Below, one piece after another: positions 18,243 to 27,734 of a stretch of 64,000 nt of DNA. The first letter of the stretch is position 1; every line of letters begins with the position of its first letter. Both the position numbers and the translations under genes were made by a program. The stretch covers positions 25,240 to 89,239 of the forward strand of contig CAKUQQ010000009.1 in NCBI GenBank assembly GCA_934675575.1. The letters run 5' to 3'. Below the pieces are notes generated by a model. That model did no database searches. It was not told the DNA's origin and saw nothing but the letters and a program-made list of their open reading frames with translations. The stretch comes from an uncultured Muribaculaceae bacterium (GTDB lineage: Bacteria > Bacteroidota > Bacteroidia > Bacteroidales > Muribaculaceae).

Positions 18243-18815
18243 ATGGTAAAGAAATTAGTAGCTGTGGTAATGGCTGTGTTGTCGGTTGTGACAGCGTCGG
18301 CTCAAAGTGCCGACAGGTGGCGCAGTGTGAATGTAGAGCTTATGGGTGCCTCGTCGATGGTAGGTGTAAACTATGATTCGCGGTTCAAGGCTGGTTCGCC
18401 ATGGGGCTACCGCGTGGGTTTGTCGTGGGGATATTCCGACAATGACAACTTTTTTAGTGGCGGCGGTAGCTCGTTGCGAGCATATTTGGCTCCAGTGGCA
18501 GTGAACTATTTGCTTGGCAACAAGCGTCACTCACTTGAACTTGGATTTGGTGCAAGTTTGGGATTGTGCAATGTGCATGAGACGTATTTTCGCGAATTGG
18601 AGCCATCGACTGCGGGCGAAGACAGCTTCGAGCTTTATGGACATTCGCGCAACACCTTTGGCTACTATATGTTTGGCGACATAGGTTATCGCTTCACTGC
18701 CGACAACGGTTTCCAGTTGAGGGTGGGTATGAATCCGTCGTTCAACTTTGGTGACGCACACGGGTTGAAAAAAGAGTTGTTTTTCCCATACGTCAGCTTT
18801 GGTTTCGCATTTTGA
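18243..18815 (+). CDS. Outer-membrane beta-barrel-like protein
   Basis: A 190-residue protein with a clear signal peptide (MVKKLVAVVMAVLSVVTASA, then Q). The mature part alternates short amphipathic strands rich in Gly and aromatic residues (GYRVGLSWGYSD, LELGFGASLGLCNV, NGFQLRVGMNPSFNF) and ends FPYVSFGFAF, with the terminal Phe typical of outer-membrane barrels. About eight strands would fit the length. No family is recognised. The start at 18243 begins the signal peptide; the frame is open farther upstream but overlaps the DUF2752 gene. It is third and last of the set, before a strong terminator. Confidence 0.7.
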   Translation: MVKKLVAVVMAVLSVVTASAQSADRWRSVNVELMGASSMVGVNYDSRFKAGSPWGYRVGLSWGYSDNDNFFSGGGSSLRAYLAPVAVNYLLGNKRHSLELGFGASLGLCNVHETYFRELEPSTAGEDSFELYGHSRNTFGYYMFGDIGYRFTADNGFQLRVGMNPSFNFGDAHGLKKELFFPYVSFGFAF

Positions 18816-18880
18816 AAACGAAATGCTAACCTGACCAATGTGGTGCTTCTGCACCGCTGCCGCAACAATAAAACTGAAAA

Positions 18881-18920
18881 CAAGAGGGGTTGAGCCTAAG
18901 CGTTGGCTCAACCCCTCTTG
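18881..18920. terminator. Bidirectional terminator between the barrel gene and the GH110-like gene
   Basis: A perfect 16-bp stem (CAAGAGGGGTTGAGCC and its complement) around an 8-nt loop, flanked by A-rich sequence before and a modest T-rich stretch after. It lies between two convergent genes and can serve both. Confidence 0.75.
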
Positions 18921-18947
18921 TCATTGCTTATTTTGCCGTTTGACGGC

Positions 18948-20609
18948 TTATTTCTTTATGTCGGCATCTTTCACAATCAGTTCTTTTTGGCAGCCTTTCA
19001 CCACATTGCCTTTCACTTTCACGTTTTTTGCATTACACACCAAGATGCCGCACTCGCTGCCGGTGCCCGACACAATCTCATTGTTTTCAATCGTGATGTT
19101 GTCGTGCAGCCTGACGCCATCAATGGCTTCTGCCACAATGTCAACGTCGATGCCTGCACCGTGATAGCCGCCGCTTGTGCCGCAGTTTATAATCTTGTTG
19201 CCGCTTATCACCACATTTTTGCTGTGCCAGCCCTCTTTCCAGTTGGCCTCGCTGCTAAGTGCCACGGCAGCCAGTGTTAGTCCCACAAACGTGTTGTTTT
19301 TGATGACCGTGCCGGCTGTGGTCTTGATGAGCACTCCGCGTGCCATGTGACCCCAGTCGAGGCAGTTTTCAAACACCACCTTTGGCATGAGGGTGGAGTT
19401 GATGAGGTAATAATTGCTAAAATCGGCTGGTAATTTGCCGTCTAATGCAACATCATAGGGCACGGCCTTGTCTTTGTGGCTCACGGCTTTCACTTTGAAT
19501 GTGCCCACTGGCTCAAGGTTCTTGATGCGCACGAGGGTCATTTTGTCGCCCACACGCGGCACATCGGCGCGCTGTGCGTGGGTAAACGTGGGCGCTTTGA
19601 GTGTGAGCGTGGCATTGTTGCCGTTGACCGCTGTGATGTCGTGATAGTAGCCGTGCACATTTGTGGCATCGTCGCCCTGGCCGCAGAATGTGCAGTGGTC
19701 AAAGGCGATAGTGCCCTCGCAAGCGGCAAAGTGTGTGGCATCGGTGTTGGTGCTGTAACGGAAACCTTGTGCTGGTGTCACACTCAGGCGATTCATGGTC
19801 ACAGTGTTGGTGTGGAATCCCACAATCCCCATTCCACAGTTGGCGTTTATGGTCACATCGTTGAGCGTGGTGTTGCGGCTTTCGCAGATGAATATGGCAG
19901 GACGGTAGTGGAATGTGTGAGGTGCTCCAACGGCAGCCCCAAGCAGATATTTGGGCAGTGTGCCTCGGAAACGCACCGTGTTGGGCGCAACTATGGCTTC
20001 ACGATTGCCGCCATGAGTCTCGCGATAATGGCCTTTCACGCTATCGTCCCAGATGTTGACGCGCGGAAACGGCGTGTTCATGGTCAACTCGTGGCTTGGA
20101 CGGTCGAAATACACCGTGTAGCTGTTGTCCTGAATGTCGGTAATCCGTCCCTCCGACATGGGCTTGCGCACAAAGTTTATGGTCAGCCCATTGAGAGTGA
20201 AGTTTTGGGTGTTTTCAATCGTTATGCCTTCTTGCCAGCCGTCGAGCAGCAGGGTGGCACCGGCGGCTTCCACCGTGGCGTTTTTTGCACCTGAGAAGTC
20301 GAGTCCTTTCACATAGTCGTGATAGGGGGTGAACATCTTTTTTTCTGGGTCTTGCCCATAGTCACCGTTCATGACGGCGTTTTCAATGGCCACGGCTTTT
20401 TCGTCGCGCAGCACATAAGTACCTGGCAAGAACACGAGTTTCGTTCCTTCGTGCGTTCTGACCCACTCGGCTGCTTTACGCAAGGCTTGAGAGTCGTCTT
20501 TGCCGTCGCTCGGCACAGCACCAAAGTCGGTGACATACACAGTGTGTTGACCCCAGCAACTCATTGCTGCTGCGCCAGCGCACAATATTGCAATCAAAGT
20601 TCTTTTCAT
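18948..20609 (-). CDS. Exported parallel beta-helix protein, GH110-like (alpha-galactosidase type)
   Basis: A 553-residue protein with signal peptide MKRTLIAILCAGAAAMSCWG. The first domain (VYVTDFGAVPSDGKDDSQAL) is the pectate-lyase-like start seen in GH28 and GH110 proteins. Right-handed beta-helix coils follow, with the blocks TDATHFAAC, GQGDDATNVHGYY, ARGVLIKTTAGTVIKNNTF and WHSKNVVISGNKI. The DDATNVHG block and what follows resemble Bacteroides GH110 alpha-1,3-galactosidases as I remember them, and the paired Asp of that block is kept. Substrate is not certain. It is divergent from the first DUF5722 gene, 258 bp away. Confidence 0.6.
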   Translation of the reverse strand: MKRTLIAILCAGAAAMSCWGQHTVYVTDFGAVPSDGKDDSQALRKAAEWVRTHEGTKLVFLPGTYVLRDEKAVAIENAVMNGDYGQDPEKKMFTPYHDYVKGLDFSGAKNATVEAAGATLLLDGWQEGITIENTQNFTLNGLTINFVRKPMSEGRITDIQDNSYTVYFDRPSHELTMNTPFPRVNIWDDSVKGHYRETHGGNREAIVAPNTVRFRGTLPKYLLGAAVGAPHTFHYRPAIFICESRNTTLNDVTINANCGMGIVGFHTNTVTMNRLSVTPAQGFRYSTNTDATHFAACEGTIAFDHCTFCGQGDDATNVHGYYHDITAVNGNNATLTLKAPTFTHAQRADVPRVGDKMTLVRIKNLEPVGTFKVKAVSHKDKAVPYDVALDGKLPADFSNYYLINSTLMPKVVFENCLDWGHMARGVLIKTTAGTVIKNNTFVGLTLAAVALSSEANWKEGWHSKNVVISGNKIINCGTSGGYHGAGIDVDIVAEAIDGVRLHDNITIENNEIVSGTGSECGILVCNAKNVKVKGNVVKGCQKELIVKDADIKK

Positions 20610-20817
20610 ATTGTTTAAAAAAGAGAGTTTTTTATGAGTTGCTAAGATAATAATAATCTTCGATGTTTGCCAACCGAAGAATGTAGTGCAACAGATAAAA
20701 ACAAGTGGAAGTATGCCTTGTGTTTGCTTTTGAGTAAAGACAACACAAAACCACACTCTTTTCTTTGATAGACATTACCACAAAGTTGGTTTCAACAGAA
20801 AATTCAAGAAAATGCGT

Positions 20818-20825
20818 TATATTTG
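20818..20825 (+). promoter_or_regulatory. -7 element upstream of the first DUF5722 gene
   Basis: TATATTTG, 42 bp upstream of the ATG at 20868, fits TAnnTTTG. The nearest TTG (20786) is about 29 bp away, so the -33 part is not convincing. Confidence 0.4.
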
Positions 20826-20867
20826 CAAATAACAAAACGAACAATAATCTCATAAAATCAAGCATCA

Positions 20868-22973
20868 ATGAAAATTTATAACCTGCGTTTGTTGAGTCTG
20901 TTTGCGCTTGTGGCATGCCTTATGCCGGCAATGGCTTTGAACCTCAACTTCAACCCTTCGACCAAGCATAATCTCGACATTTCCACGGCAAATGGTGTGG
21001 CAAAAATCACCACTACGGGCAATGACCCATATGTCAGCTTCAATGCCCTTGCCTCGGCCATATCGCACGACAACACCATATTGTCGTTTGAATACACTGC
21101 ACCAAAAGACATTAACAGCGTGATAATATACATGTCGCCACTTGCCGGAACCAACAGGGTGGAAATGGGGCGTTTGAAGACCTCGGCATCATGGAAAACG
21201 GTGACTTGCGACCTGGGCGGCTTGATGAAAAAGCTGAACTGGGGCAAGAAAGGCGATTTTCTGCGCATAGACCCCGGTACTGCCGCAGGAGTGGAAATAA
21301 GCATACGCAACGTGGTGCTGCGCCCGATGACTGCTGACGAGCAAGCTGCACACAACCAGTGGCTTGCTGCCGAAAAGGCTAAGAAAGAAAAAGAGAACGC
21401 GCTCAACGCCTATCTGCATGCTACCTACGCATCGAGTGTGGACAGGGTGGAGGTAACTGACAACCAGATTATAATAGCCGGCAAAGCAAACTCCTCTGAT
21501 TGCCAGCTTGTGGAGCTTGCCCCGTGGCAAGATGTGACCAATCCCAACCATTACAATTATTTCGTGAACCTCAAGGCTGGTGACTTTAAGGTGGCTTTTA
21601 ACCGTAATGTGGAGCGAGGCGGTGTGACCTATGACCGACTGCTGTCGAGGTGGGTAGTTGTCAAGGCCAATGGCGATGACCTCACTCTCGACAGCCATGC
21701 ACGCTATGCCGACGTGGTGAAGCCTATACGCTCTGCCAGCGAGGGCATCTTGAAAAGCAAAAAAGGTCTTGGCGGCTTCCGCATCAATGAGAAAGTGGGC
21801 GACCTTGACTTGCTGGGCATAAACAGTGTGACAGTTAACATGCACCTCACGCAGCTCGTGTTTTCACATGAGCCAAAAGGCGGCGGCATTCCATACACTT
21901 ATGGCGGCAAGAAATTTTACTTCAGCCGTGAGCGCATGGACTATTACGACCGGGTGATGACTACCCTTGAGCAACGCGGCATAGTGGTGTCGGCAATTCT
22001 GCTCGTTGACATACACATGGGTGGCACCGACTCAACACTTATGCGCACTTTCCGTCACCCGGAGCTTGAAGAAGGGCAAGACGTGTTCTACACTATGCCA
22101 AACCTCACAACGCCAGAGGGCGTGAACCTGTATGCCGCATGTCTTGACTTCCTTGCCAACCGATACAGCGACGGAAAACACGGGCGTATTCACCACTGGA
22201 TTATGCACAATGAGGTTGATGCCGGCTACACATGGACCAATATGGGACGTCAGCCAGAACTTGTGTATTTAGACACCTACATCAAGTCGATGCGCATGTG
22301 CAGCAACATAGTGCGTCAGTATGACCAGCACTCGGCAGTGCTTGGTTCCTACACTCACAGCTGGCTGCATATAGACGACACCAACTTCTCAAACTACTCG
22401 TCGAAACAGATGCTTGACCACACGGTGCTCTACTCCAAAGCCGAAGGTGACTTCTTGTGGGGCGTGGCCTATCACCCATATCCACAAGACCTGACAAAAC
22501 CGCAGCTGTGGTCAAACGACAACCTTGCCACCTATGACCGCAATGCCAAGTTGTGCACGTTTAAGAACCTGGAGGTGATAGACGACTGGATTCGCCAGCC
22601 AGAAAACATGTATCTCGGCAATCAGAAGCGACTGCTCTTCTTGAGCGAAAACGGCACAAACTCGCCATCGTATGACAAGCGCGACCTCGACCTTCAGGCT
22701 GCCGGTGCTGCATGGGCATGGAAGAAAATCAATGCCCTGCCAGGCATAGACGCCGTGCAGTGGCACGCTTGGATTGACAACAGGCATGAGTTTGGCTTGC
22801 ACATAGGCTTGCGCAAGTTCCCTGACCAAGAGGGCGACCCATGGGGCATAAAACCGGTGTGGAGAGTGTGGCAAGCTGCCGGCACCAAAAATGAGGACAA
22901 GGTGTTTAAGCCCTATTTGAAAGTGATAGGCATAAAGAACTGGAAACAGATTTTCCACAAGCTTGACGATTGA
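20868..22973 (+). CDS. Secreted DUF5722 protein, putative glycoside-hydrolase-like TIM barrel
   Basis: A 701-residue protein with a signal peptide (MKIYNLRLLSLFALVACLMPAMA). Residues ~25-155 resemble a carbohydrate-binding beta-sandwich (LSFEYTAPKDINSVIIYMSP). The DUF5722 part starts near GLGGFRINEKVGDLDLLGI. It includes IHHWIMHNEVDAGYTW (Glu449) and LLFLSENGTNSP (Glu594), separated by WGVAYHPYPQDLTKP. These two Glu at strand ends of a probable (beta/alpha)8 barrel look like the acid/base and nucleophile of clan-A retaining hydrolases; this is inference, as DUF5722 has no assigned activity that I know of. It is followed 42 bp later by the esterase gene and has a close paralogue at 28446-30572. 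Confidence 0.75.
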   Translation: MKIYNLRLLSLFALVACLMPAMALNLNFNPSTKHNLDISTANGVAKITTTGNDPYVSFNALASAISHDNTILSFEYTAPKDINSVIIYMSPLAGTNRVEMGRLKTSASWKTVTCDLGGLMKKLNWGKKGDFLRIDPGTAAGVEISIRNVVLRPMTADEQAAHNQWLAAEKAKKEKENALNAYLHATYASSVDRVEVTDNQIIIAGKANSSDCQLVELAPWQDVTNPNHYNYFVNLKAGDFKVAFNRNVERGGVTYDRLLSRWVVVKANGDDLTLDSHARYADVVKPIRSASEGILKSKKGLGGFRINEKVGDLDLLGINSVTVNMHLTQLVFSHEPKGGGIPYTYGGKKFYFSRERMDYYDRVMTTLEQRGIVVSAILLVDIHMGGTDSTLMRTFRHPELEEGQDVFYTMPNLTTPEGVNLYAACLDFLANRYSDGKHGRIHHWIMHNEVDAGYTWTNMGRQPELVYLDTYIKSMRMCSNIVRQYDQHSAVLGSYTHSWLHIDDTNFSNYSSKQMLDHTVLYSKAEGDFLWGVAYHPYPQDLTKPQLWSNDNLATYDRNAKLCTFKNLEVIDDWIRQPENMYLGNQKRLLFLSENGTNSPSYDKRDLDLQAAGAAWAWKKINALPGIDAVQWHAWIDNRHEFGLHIGLRKFPDQEGDPWGIKPVWRVWQAAGTKNEDKVFKPYLKVIGIKNWKQIFHKLDD

Positions 22974-23015
22974 GCATGTGGCAAAACGATAATCTTATAA
23001 AAAATCAATAAGCAA

Positions 23016-24455
23016 ATGACAACGCCAGCACGACTACTTTTAACAGTTATAATCGCTCTTATTGCTGCTCAAGCAGCCAATGCAAAATTGCGGCTTCATC
23101 ACCTTGTGTCGGACAATATGGTGATACAGCAACTTGCGGAGGCACGCTTGTGGGGGTGGGACACTCCGGGCAAGAAAGTGACGGTGAAAGTGTCGTGGTC
23201 GGCTGACAGGCACTCGGCGGTGGCCGATGCTTCGGGGTTGTGGCAGGTGAAAGTGAAAACGCCGCAAGCCTCGCACAAGCCACTTTCCATCACGTTTAGC
23301 GACGGAACTGACCGCATCACGGTGAGCAATGTGCTTGCCGGCGAGGTGTGGGTGTGTGGCGGCCAGAGCAACATGGAGATGGGTGTGCGCGGCTACGACG
23401 GCTGCCCTGTGGAGGGCGCTAACCAGACAATAGCCGAAGCCTCACGCTATCCGGGCATACGCATAGCCAAAGTGCCGGCCAAGATGAGTGCGGCTCCGCT
23501 TGCCGACACCGATGTGTCGTGGCAGGTGAGCAGCCCTGCATGTGTGGGCAGGGCGAGTGCTGTGGCATATAACTTTGCCAAGACGCTCAATGTGTCGCTT
23601 GACGTGCCTGTGGGCATAATACTGACGTATAAAGGGGCTACACGCTGCGAGAGCTGGCTCAATGCCCCAAACATAAAGGCTTTGACCCAGGAGCCAACCG
23701 ATTCGGCAGAGATAGCCAAGCAATTTCAGCAGCCAGAAATACGCCCTGTGCTGTGGGGCAACGGCACATTCAGCCCGGTGTCGCGTTACACAGTGCGTGG
23801 CATAACGTTTTATCAGGGGTGTGGCAATGTGGGCAATCCGCAGGGCTACTACACCAAGTTGCTAAGTGCCCTTGCCAAGCAGTGGCGCAGCGATTTCGGG
23901 CTTGGCGACATTCCGTTTTATTTTGTGCAGATTGCGCCGTTTGCCTATGGCGACCCCAGCGGAGATGCTGCCGCAAAGCTCCGTGCCGACCAGTTTGAGG
24001 CTTCAAAGGTGATTCCAAACAGTGGCATAGTGTGCACCCAAGACCTGGTGTATGCCCATGAAGTCAACCAGATTCACCCTGCGCAAAAACGGCAGGTGGG
24101 CGAGCGGTTGGCGTATCTTGCCATGAGTGGGCAATATGGGCTCACGGAGCTTATGAGCCAAAGCCCGTCGTTCAAGAGTATGACCGTGAGCGGCGACAGT
24201 TGCATAATAAGCCTTGACAATCTTTATGGCAGCACTAATCTGATGAGTGGCTTGAAGGGATTTGAGGTGGCTGGCGCCGACAGTGTGTTTCACACGGCCG
24301 AGGCTTCGTGGTGCCAAGGCAAGGGAGTGATAGTGACTTGCTCAGAGGTGAAAAAACCGGTGGCAGTGCGCTACTGCTGGCATAACTTCATGCTTGGCAA
24401 TGTGGCCAATCTTGCCGGGCTTCCGCTGTTTCCGTTCCGCACCGACTCGTGGTGA
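23016..24455 (+). CDS. Sialate O-acetylesterase-type SGNH hydrolase
   Basis: A 479-residue exported protein (signal peptide ending AAQAANA). The N-terminal beta domain is LRLHHLVSDNMVIQQ...LWGWDTPG, typical of the SASA/CE20-type esterases. The nucleophile block is CGGQSNMEMGV, with Ser as catalytic residue. The His block is NQIHPAQKRQVGERLA. The middle block usually reads WYQGESN; here it is FYQGCGNV, replacing Glu-Ser with Cys-Gly. The enzyme family removes acetyl groups from sialic acids or plant glycans outside the cytoplasm. The ATG at 23016 begins the signal peptide. Likely co-transcribed with the DUF5722 gene. Confidence 0.8.
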   Translation: MTTPARLLLTVIIALIAAQAANAKLRLHHLVSDNMVIQQLAEARLWGWDTPGKKVTVKVSWSADRHSAVADASGLWQVKVKTPQASHKPLSITFSDGTDRITVSNVLAGEVWVCGGQSNMEMGVRGYDGCPVEGANQTIAEASRYPGIRIAKVPAKMSAAPLADTDVSWQVSSPACVGRASAVAYNFAKTLNVSLDVPVGIILTYKGATRCESWLNAPNIKALTQEPTDSAEIAKQFQQPEIRPVLWGNGTFSPVSRYTVRGITFYQGCGNVGNPQGYYTKLLSALAKQWRSDFGLGDIPFYFVQIAPFAYGDPSGDAAAKLRADQFEASKVIPNSGIVCTQDLVYAHEVNQIHPAQKRQVGERLAYLAMSGQYGLTELMSQSPSFKSMTVSGDSCIISLDNLYGSTNLMSGLKGFEVAGADSVFHTAEASWCQGKGVIVTCSEVKKPVAVRYCWHNFMLGNVANLAGLPLFPFRTDSW

Positions 24456-24575
24456 CGCACAGTGCTTGCTTAGCAAGGTTTGGAGAAAGAGAGCCCTAAG
24501 AAGTTGCTACGGCATGAAAAATGGCGTGGCGGTGTGTGGCGGATTTTAGCATTTTCGCATTATGGTTTTTATTTT

Positions 24576-24583
24576 TAACTTTG
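24576..24583 (+). promoter_or_regulatory. -7 element of the T9SS-type cargo gene
   Basis: TAACTTTG lies 48 bp upstream of the ATG at 24632; no -33 TTG at the normal distance. Confidence 0.4.
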
Positions 24584-24631
24584 CAGCCTACAATCGTTTA
24601 TTTTATTAACAACAAACACACTATTTTGTTT

Positions 24632-26566
24632 ATGAGGAAAATTTTACTGCTTGCAAGCATAGCCGCATCTATGGCTTTTGCAACACAAGCAGAGACTCTT
24701 CTCAATGAGTCTTTCAACTATGCCGCCGGCGCGCTTTATGGCAATGGCAAATGGGTGAAATATGGCGCAAAGACAAGTGCCCCTATTCAAGTGACCGATA
24801 CAGCACTCACTTTTGCTGACTATCAGAACGTTGCGGCTGGCAAGGCTGTGGCTCTGACCAAGGAGCAGGGCGAAAGCCTTCAGGCATTGTTCCGCGACAA
24901 AGGAACCAGTGCCGTTGACGGTGCAATCTACTATTCTGCGCTCATCAACCTCACTTCGCAGCCGTCGGGCTCAAGATCCACCGCATTTTTGGCTCTCACT
25001 GGCGCAAACGATGATGACCTCACTAAATATGGCGACGGCGTGGCAGGAAGCGAGGGCGCAGGCCTGTTTGCTCAGGCTTCGGGCGACGGCTTTAAGCTCG
25101 GCGTGAGCCGCAGTGTGCTTATTAGCGGCAACACAAAGAGCGATGTGTGCTGGAGCGAAAAGGAGTTGGCTCTTGGCACCACCTATCTTGTGGTGGTGAA
25201 ATATGTGGCAACTGCCGGCGACGCCAACGATGCAATCTCATTGTGGATTAACCCAGCCAAGGGCGAGACTGAACCAGCGGCCGACGTTGTGGCTTCTGAA
25301 ACTGTGTCGGAAACGCTTGCCGACGTGCGTGGCATAGAACTGCGCCAAGGTTCGTCAATGATGGCAAAAGTGCCAGGCATTGTAATTGACCAAGTGCGCG
25401 TGGCAACCACATGGGGCGAGGTGTTCTCACCCAAAAACAGCGAGGTGGTTTTGACTCCGGAAATCACGGTGAGCGACCTGACGCTCGACTTTGGCAAGGT
25501 GTATCAAGGCCTTACTTACACCAAGACGGTGAACATCAAGGGCAAGAACCTTGCAGGCGACATCACAGTGGGTGGTTTGCAGTCGAAACTGCTCTCGGCA
25601 TCTGCCACCACCATAGCCAAGGCTGACGCAGAGTCGGCCGACGGCTACAATCTGGAACTCACACTCAACGTGGCAAACTGCGCCAAGACATCAGACGCTG
25701 TGACGTTCTCGTCTAAAGACGCCCAGTCGCGCACGCAGGTTGTGAACTGGCGTCCGATAGAGACTGTGGCTGTTAACTCGCTCAAAGAACTTTATGACGA
25801 GAACAACATCAACATGACCACGATTTATGTGTTTAAGGGAGAGGCCACGGTTACGGCAATCGACAAGAACTTCTACACATTCTATGCCCAAGATGCTAAA
25901 TCGGCTGTAGAAATTCGCTCGGCCAGCGGTTGTGGTTACGATGAGGTTGACCTCACAAAGGTTAAGCAAGGCGACAACATCACCAACCTGGTGTGCAACG
26001 TGATTTTCTCTGATGACGGTGGCATAGACCTTATTCCTGTGGCTCCCGACGCTTGGCAAGTGACTTCTTCCGGCAATGAGGTGACTCCACAGGTCATGAC
26101 ATTTGAGCAGATACATGCTGCCGAGGCTTGTGACGCAATGTTTAAGCTCATCACTGTGAAGAATGTGAAGTTTGACGAAAAATATGGTTCTTACCCTGAC
26201 CCAGACTACTACGGCAAGTTCAACACGCCATTCCACTTGGTTAACGATGGCACACGCAACGGCGAAATTTGGTACTTCCGTGGAACTGACATTTACAACT
26301 CTTCGACCAAGGGCTACTTCAACAGCGTGTGGAGTGTGACAGGCATTTGCTACTTCCTCACTCCTATGGCTGCGGTGGCTCCACGTGCGCTTACCGACTT
26401 CGTGAAGACTGGCGAGAGCGGTGTTGAGGCTGTGAAGACAGGCGATGCAGCCACAATCGTTGCTTATTATGATTTGTGTGGCCGTAAGGTTAGCAATCCG
26501 GCAAGCGGCTTCTATATCGTTAAGTATTCTGACGGCACTACAAGCAAAATCAACTTGAGGAAATGA
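24632..26566 (+). CDS. Large secreted multidomain protein with type IX-like C-terminal sorting tail
   Basis: A 644-residue protein with signal peptide MRKILLLASIAASMAFATQA. Residues ~22-260 (LLNESFNYAAGALYGNGKW onward) are lectin-like. A short Ig-like part follows (VSDLTLDFGKVYQGLTYTKT). An OB-like module comes next (YVFKGEATVTAIDKNFYTFY...VEIRSASGCG) of a kind seen in Bacteroidetes surface proteins. The last ~40 residues (YYDLCGRKVSNPASGFYIVK...INLRK) have the pattern of a type A sorting domain for the type IX system. No catalytic motif is recognised. A terminator follows. Confidence 0.65.
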   Translation: MRKILLLASIAASMAFATQAETLLNESFNYAAGALYGNGKWVKYGAKTSAPIQVTDTALTFADYQNVAAGKAVALTKEQGESLQALFRDKGTSAVDGAIYYSALINLTSQPSGSRSTAFLALTGANDDDLTKYGDGVAGSEGAGLFAQASGDGFKLGVSRSVLISGNTKSDVCWSEKELALGTTYLVVVKYVATAGDANDAISLWINPAKGETEPAADVVASETVSETLADVRGIELRQGSSMMAKVPGIVIDQVRVATTWGEVFSPKNSEVVLTPEITVSDLTLDFGKVYQGLTYTKTVNIKGKNLAGDITVGGLQSKLLSASATTIAKADAESADGYNLELTLNVANCAKTSDAVTFSSKDAQSRTQVVNWRPIETVAVNSLKELYDENNINMTTIYVFKGEATVTAIDKNFYTFYAQDAKSAVEIRSASGCGYDEVDLTKVKQGDNITNLVCNVIFSDDGGIDLIPVAPDAWQVTSSGNEVTPQVMTFEQIHAAEACDAMFKLITVKNVKFDEKYGSYPDPDYYGKFNTPFHLVNDGTRNGEIWYFRGTDIYNSSTKGYFNSVWSVTGICYFLTPMAAVAPRALTDFVKTGESGVEAVKTGDAATIVAYYDLCGRKVSNPASGFYIVKYSDGTTSKINLRK

Positions 26567-26605
26567 GCTGCGGCACCGAATAAATCAGTACGCTGATAAA
26601 AAATC

Positions 26606-26648
26606 AAACGCCTTGACCGCTAATTGCTGTCAAGGCGTTTTTGTTTTT
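26606..26648 (+). terminator. Rho-independent terminator
   Basis: A 12-bp stem (AAACGCCTTGAC/GTCAAGGCGTTT) with an 11-nt loop, followed by TTGTTTTT. It ends the cargo gene and lies just past the aldo/keto reductase stop on the other strand. Confidence 0.85.
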
Positions 26649-26666
26649 GAGGAAAAGATGATTGGT

Positions 26667-27527
26667 TTATTTCGCAGGCGTCACGAGGCTGCGCCAACCC
26701 ATAAACATTTTGGCTGCCTCGCCACTATGATGGTCGAAAAACAGGCTTTGCTTGGTGTCGAGACCGGCTATTGCAGCCATGTCGTCGGCATCGAGTTCAA
26801 AATTTTGCACGTCAAGGTTCTCAATCATGCGCTCTTTGTGGGTGCTTTTTGGAATGATTACCACACCAGTTTGCAGCAGCCAGCGCAAAGCCACTTGTGC
26901 TGCCGTCTTGCCATGCTTTTTGCCTATCTGCACAAGTGCGGCATTAGTGAACAGCCCATTGCGTCCCTCGGCAAGAGGAGCCCACGCCATGATTTGAGTG
27001 CCTATTTCTGCCATATATTTGCGAGCCTCGATTTGCTGGTCGAACACATGAGTTTCCACTTGGTTGACCATTGGTGCAATCTCCGTGTTGGCTGCAAGGT
27101 CAATCAGGTGGTCTGGACTGAAGTTGCTCACGCCTATGGCACGCAGCTTGCCTGCTTTATAGGCTTTTTCCAAGTCGCGATATGCTCCGTAGCGGTCGCA
27201 GAATGGCTGATGCAGAAGCATTAGGTCGATGTAGTCAGTTTGCAGTTTGCTCAAACTCTCATCAATGCTTTTCATTGTTTGGCCGTCACCATAATTAGAA
27301 ATCCAAACTTTAGACACGATAAACAGGTCGCTGCGGCTGATACCACTGTTTTTCCACGCACGTCCCACGGCCTCTTCGTTGTGATATGCCTGTGCGGTGT
27401 CAATCATTCGGTAGCCCACACTTAAAGCATCGCTCACACAGCGTTCGCACTCGTCTGGTGTGACTTGATACACTCCATATCCCATTTGTGGCATTTCTAC
27501 GCCATTGCTTAAAGTAATCTTTTTCAT
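26667..27527 (-). CDS. Aldo/keto reductase
   Basis: A 286-residue NAD(P)H-dependent reductase of the AKR5-like group (2,5-diketo-gluconate reductase type). Seen: GVEMPQMGYGVYQV, the catalytic Asp/Tyr in RMIDTAQAYHNEEAVG, the Lys in FIVSKVWISNYG and the His in LMLLHQPF. The nucleotide-binding tail has VVIIPKSTHKERMIENLDV. The family reduces sugar aldehydes, ketones and related carbonyls in the cytoplasm; the actual substrate is unknown. A minus-strand TATCTTTG element sits at 27572-27565. It is convergent with the cargo gene. Confidence 0.9.
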   Translation of the reverse strand: MKKITLSNGVEMPQMGYGVYQVTPDECERCVSDALSVGYRMIDTAQAYHNEEAVGRAWKNSGISRSDLFIVSKVWISNYGDGQTMKSIDESLSKLQTDYIDLMLLHQPFCDRYGAYRDLEKAYKAGKLRAIGVSNFSPDHLIDLAANTEIAPMVNQVETHVFDQQIEARKYMAEIGTQIMAWAPLAEGRNGLFTNAALVQIGKKHGKTAAQVALRWLLQTGVVIIPKSTHKERMIENLDVQNFELDADDMAAIAGLDTKQSLFFDHHSGEAAKMFMGWRSLVTPAK

Positions 27528-27734
27528 ATTACCGGTGTTTAATTATTGATATTTTTCTCTTTTACAAAGATAGCTTGCATTGAGTGTCAATGCCTTACGC
27601 CTATTATTACAAAATGTACCTTAATTCCATATTTGCTTTATTTATTGCTAAAAAAGAGTTTCTCGCTGTTTTTGCATAAGCGGTGCTTTTTGTATTTTTA
27701 CATTTCAAAGATAATGCTTTATAAATGGTTGGAT

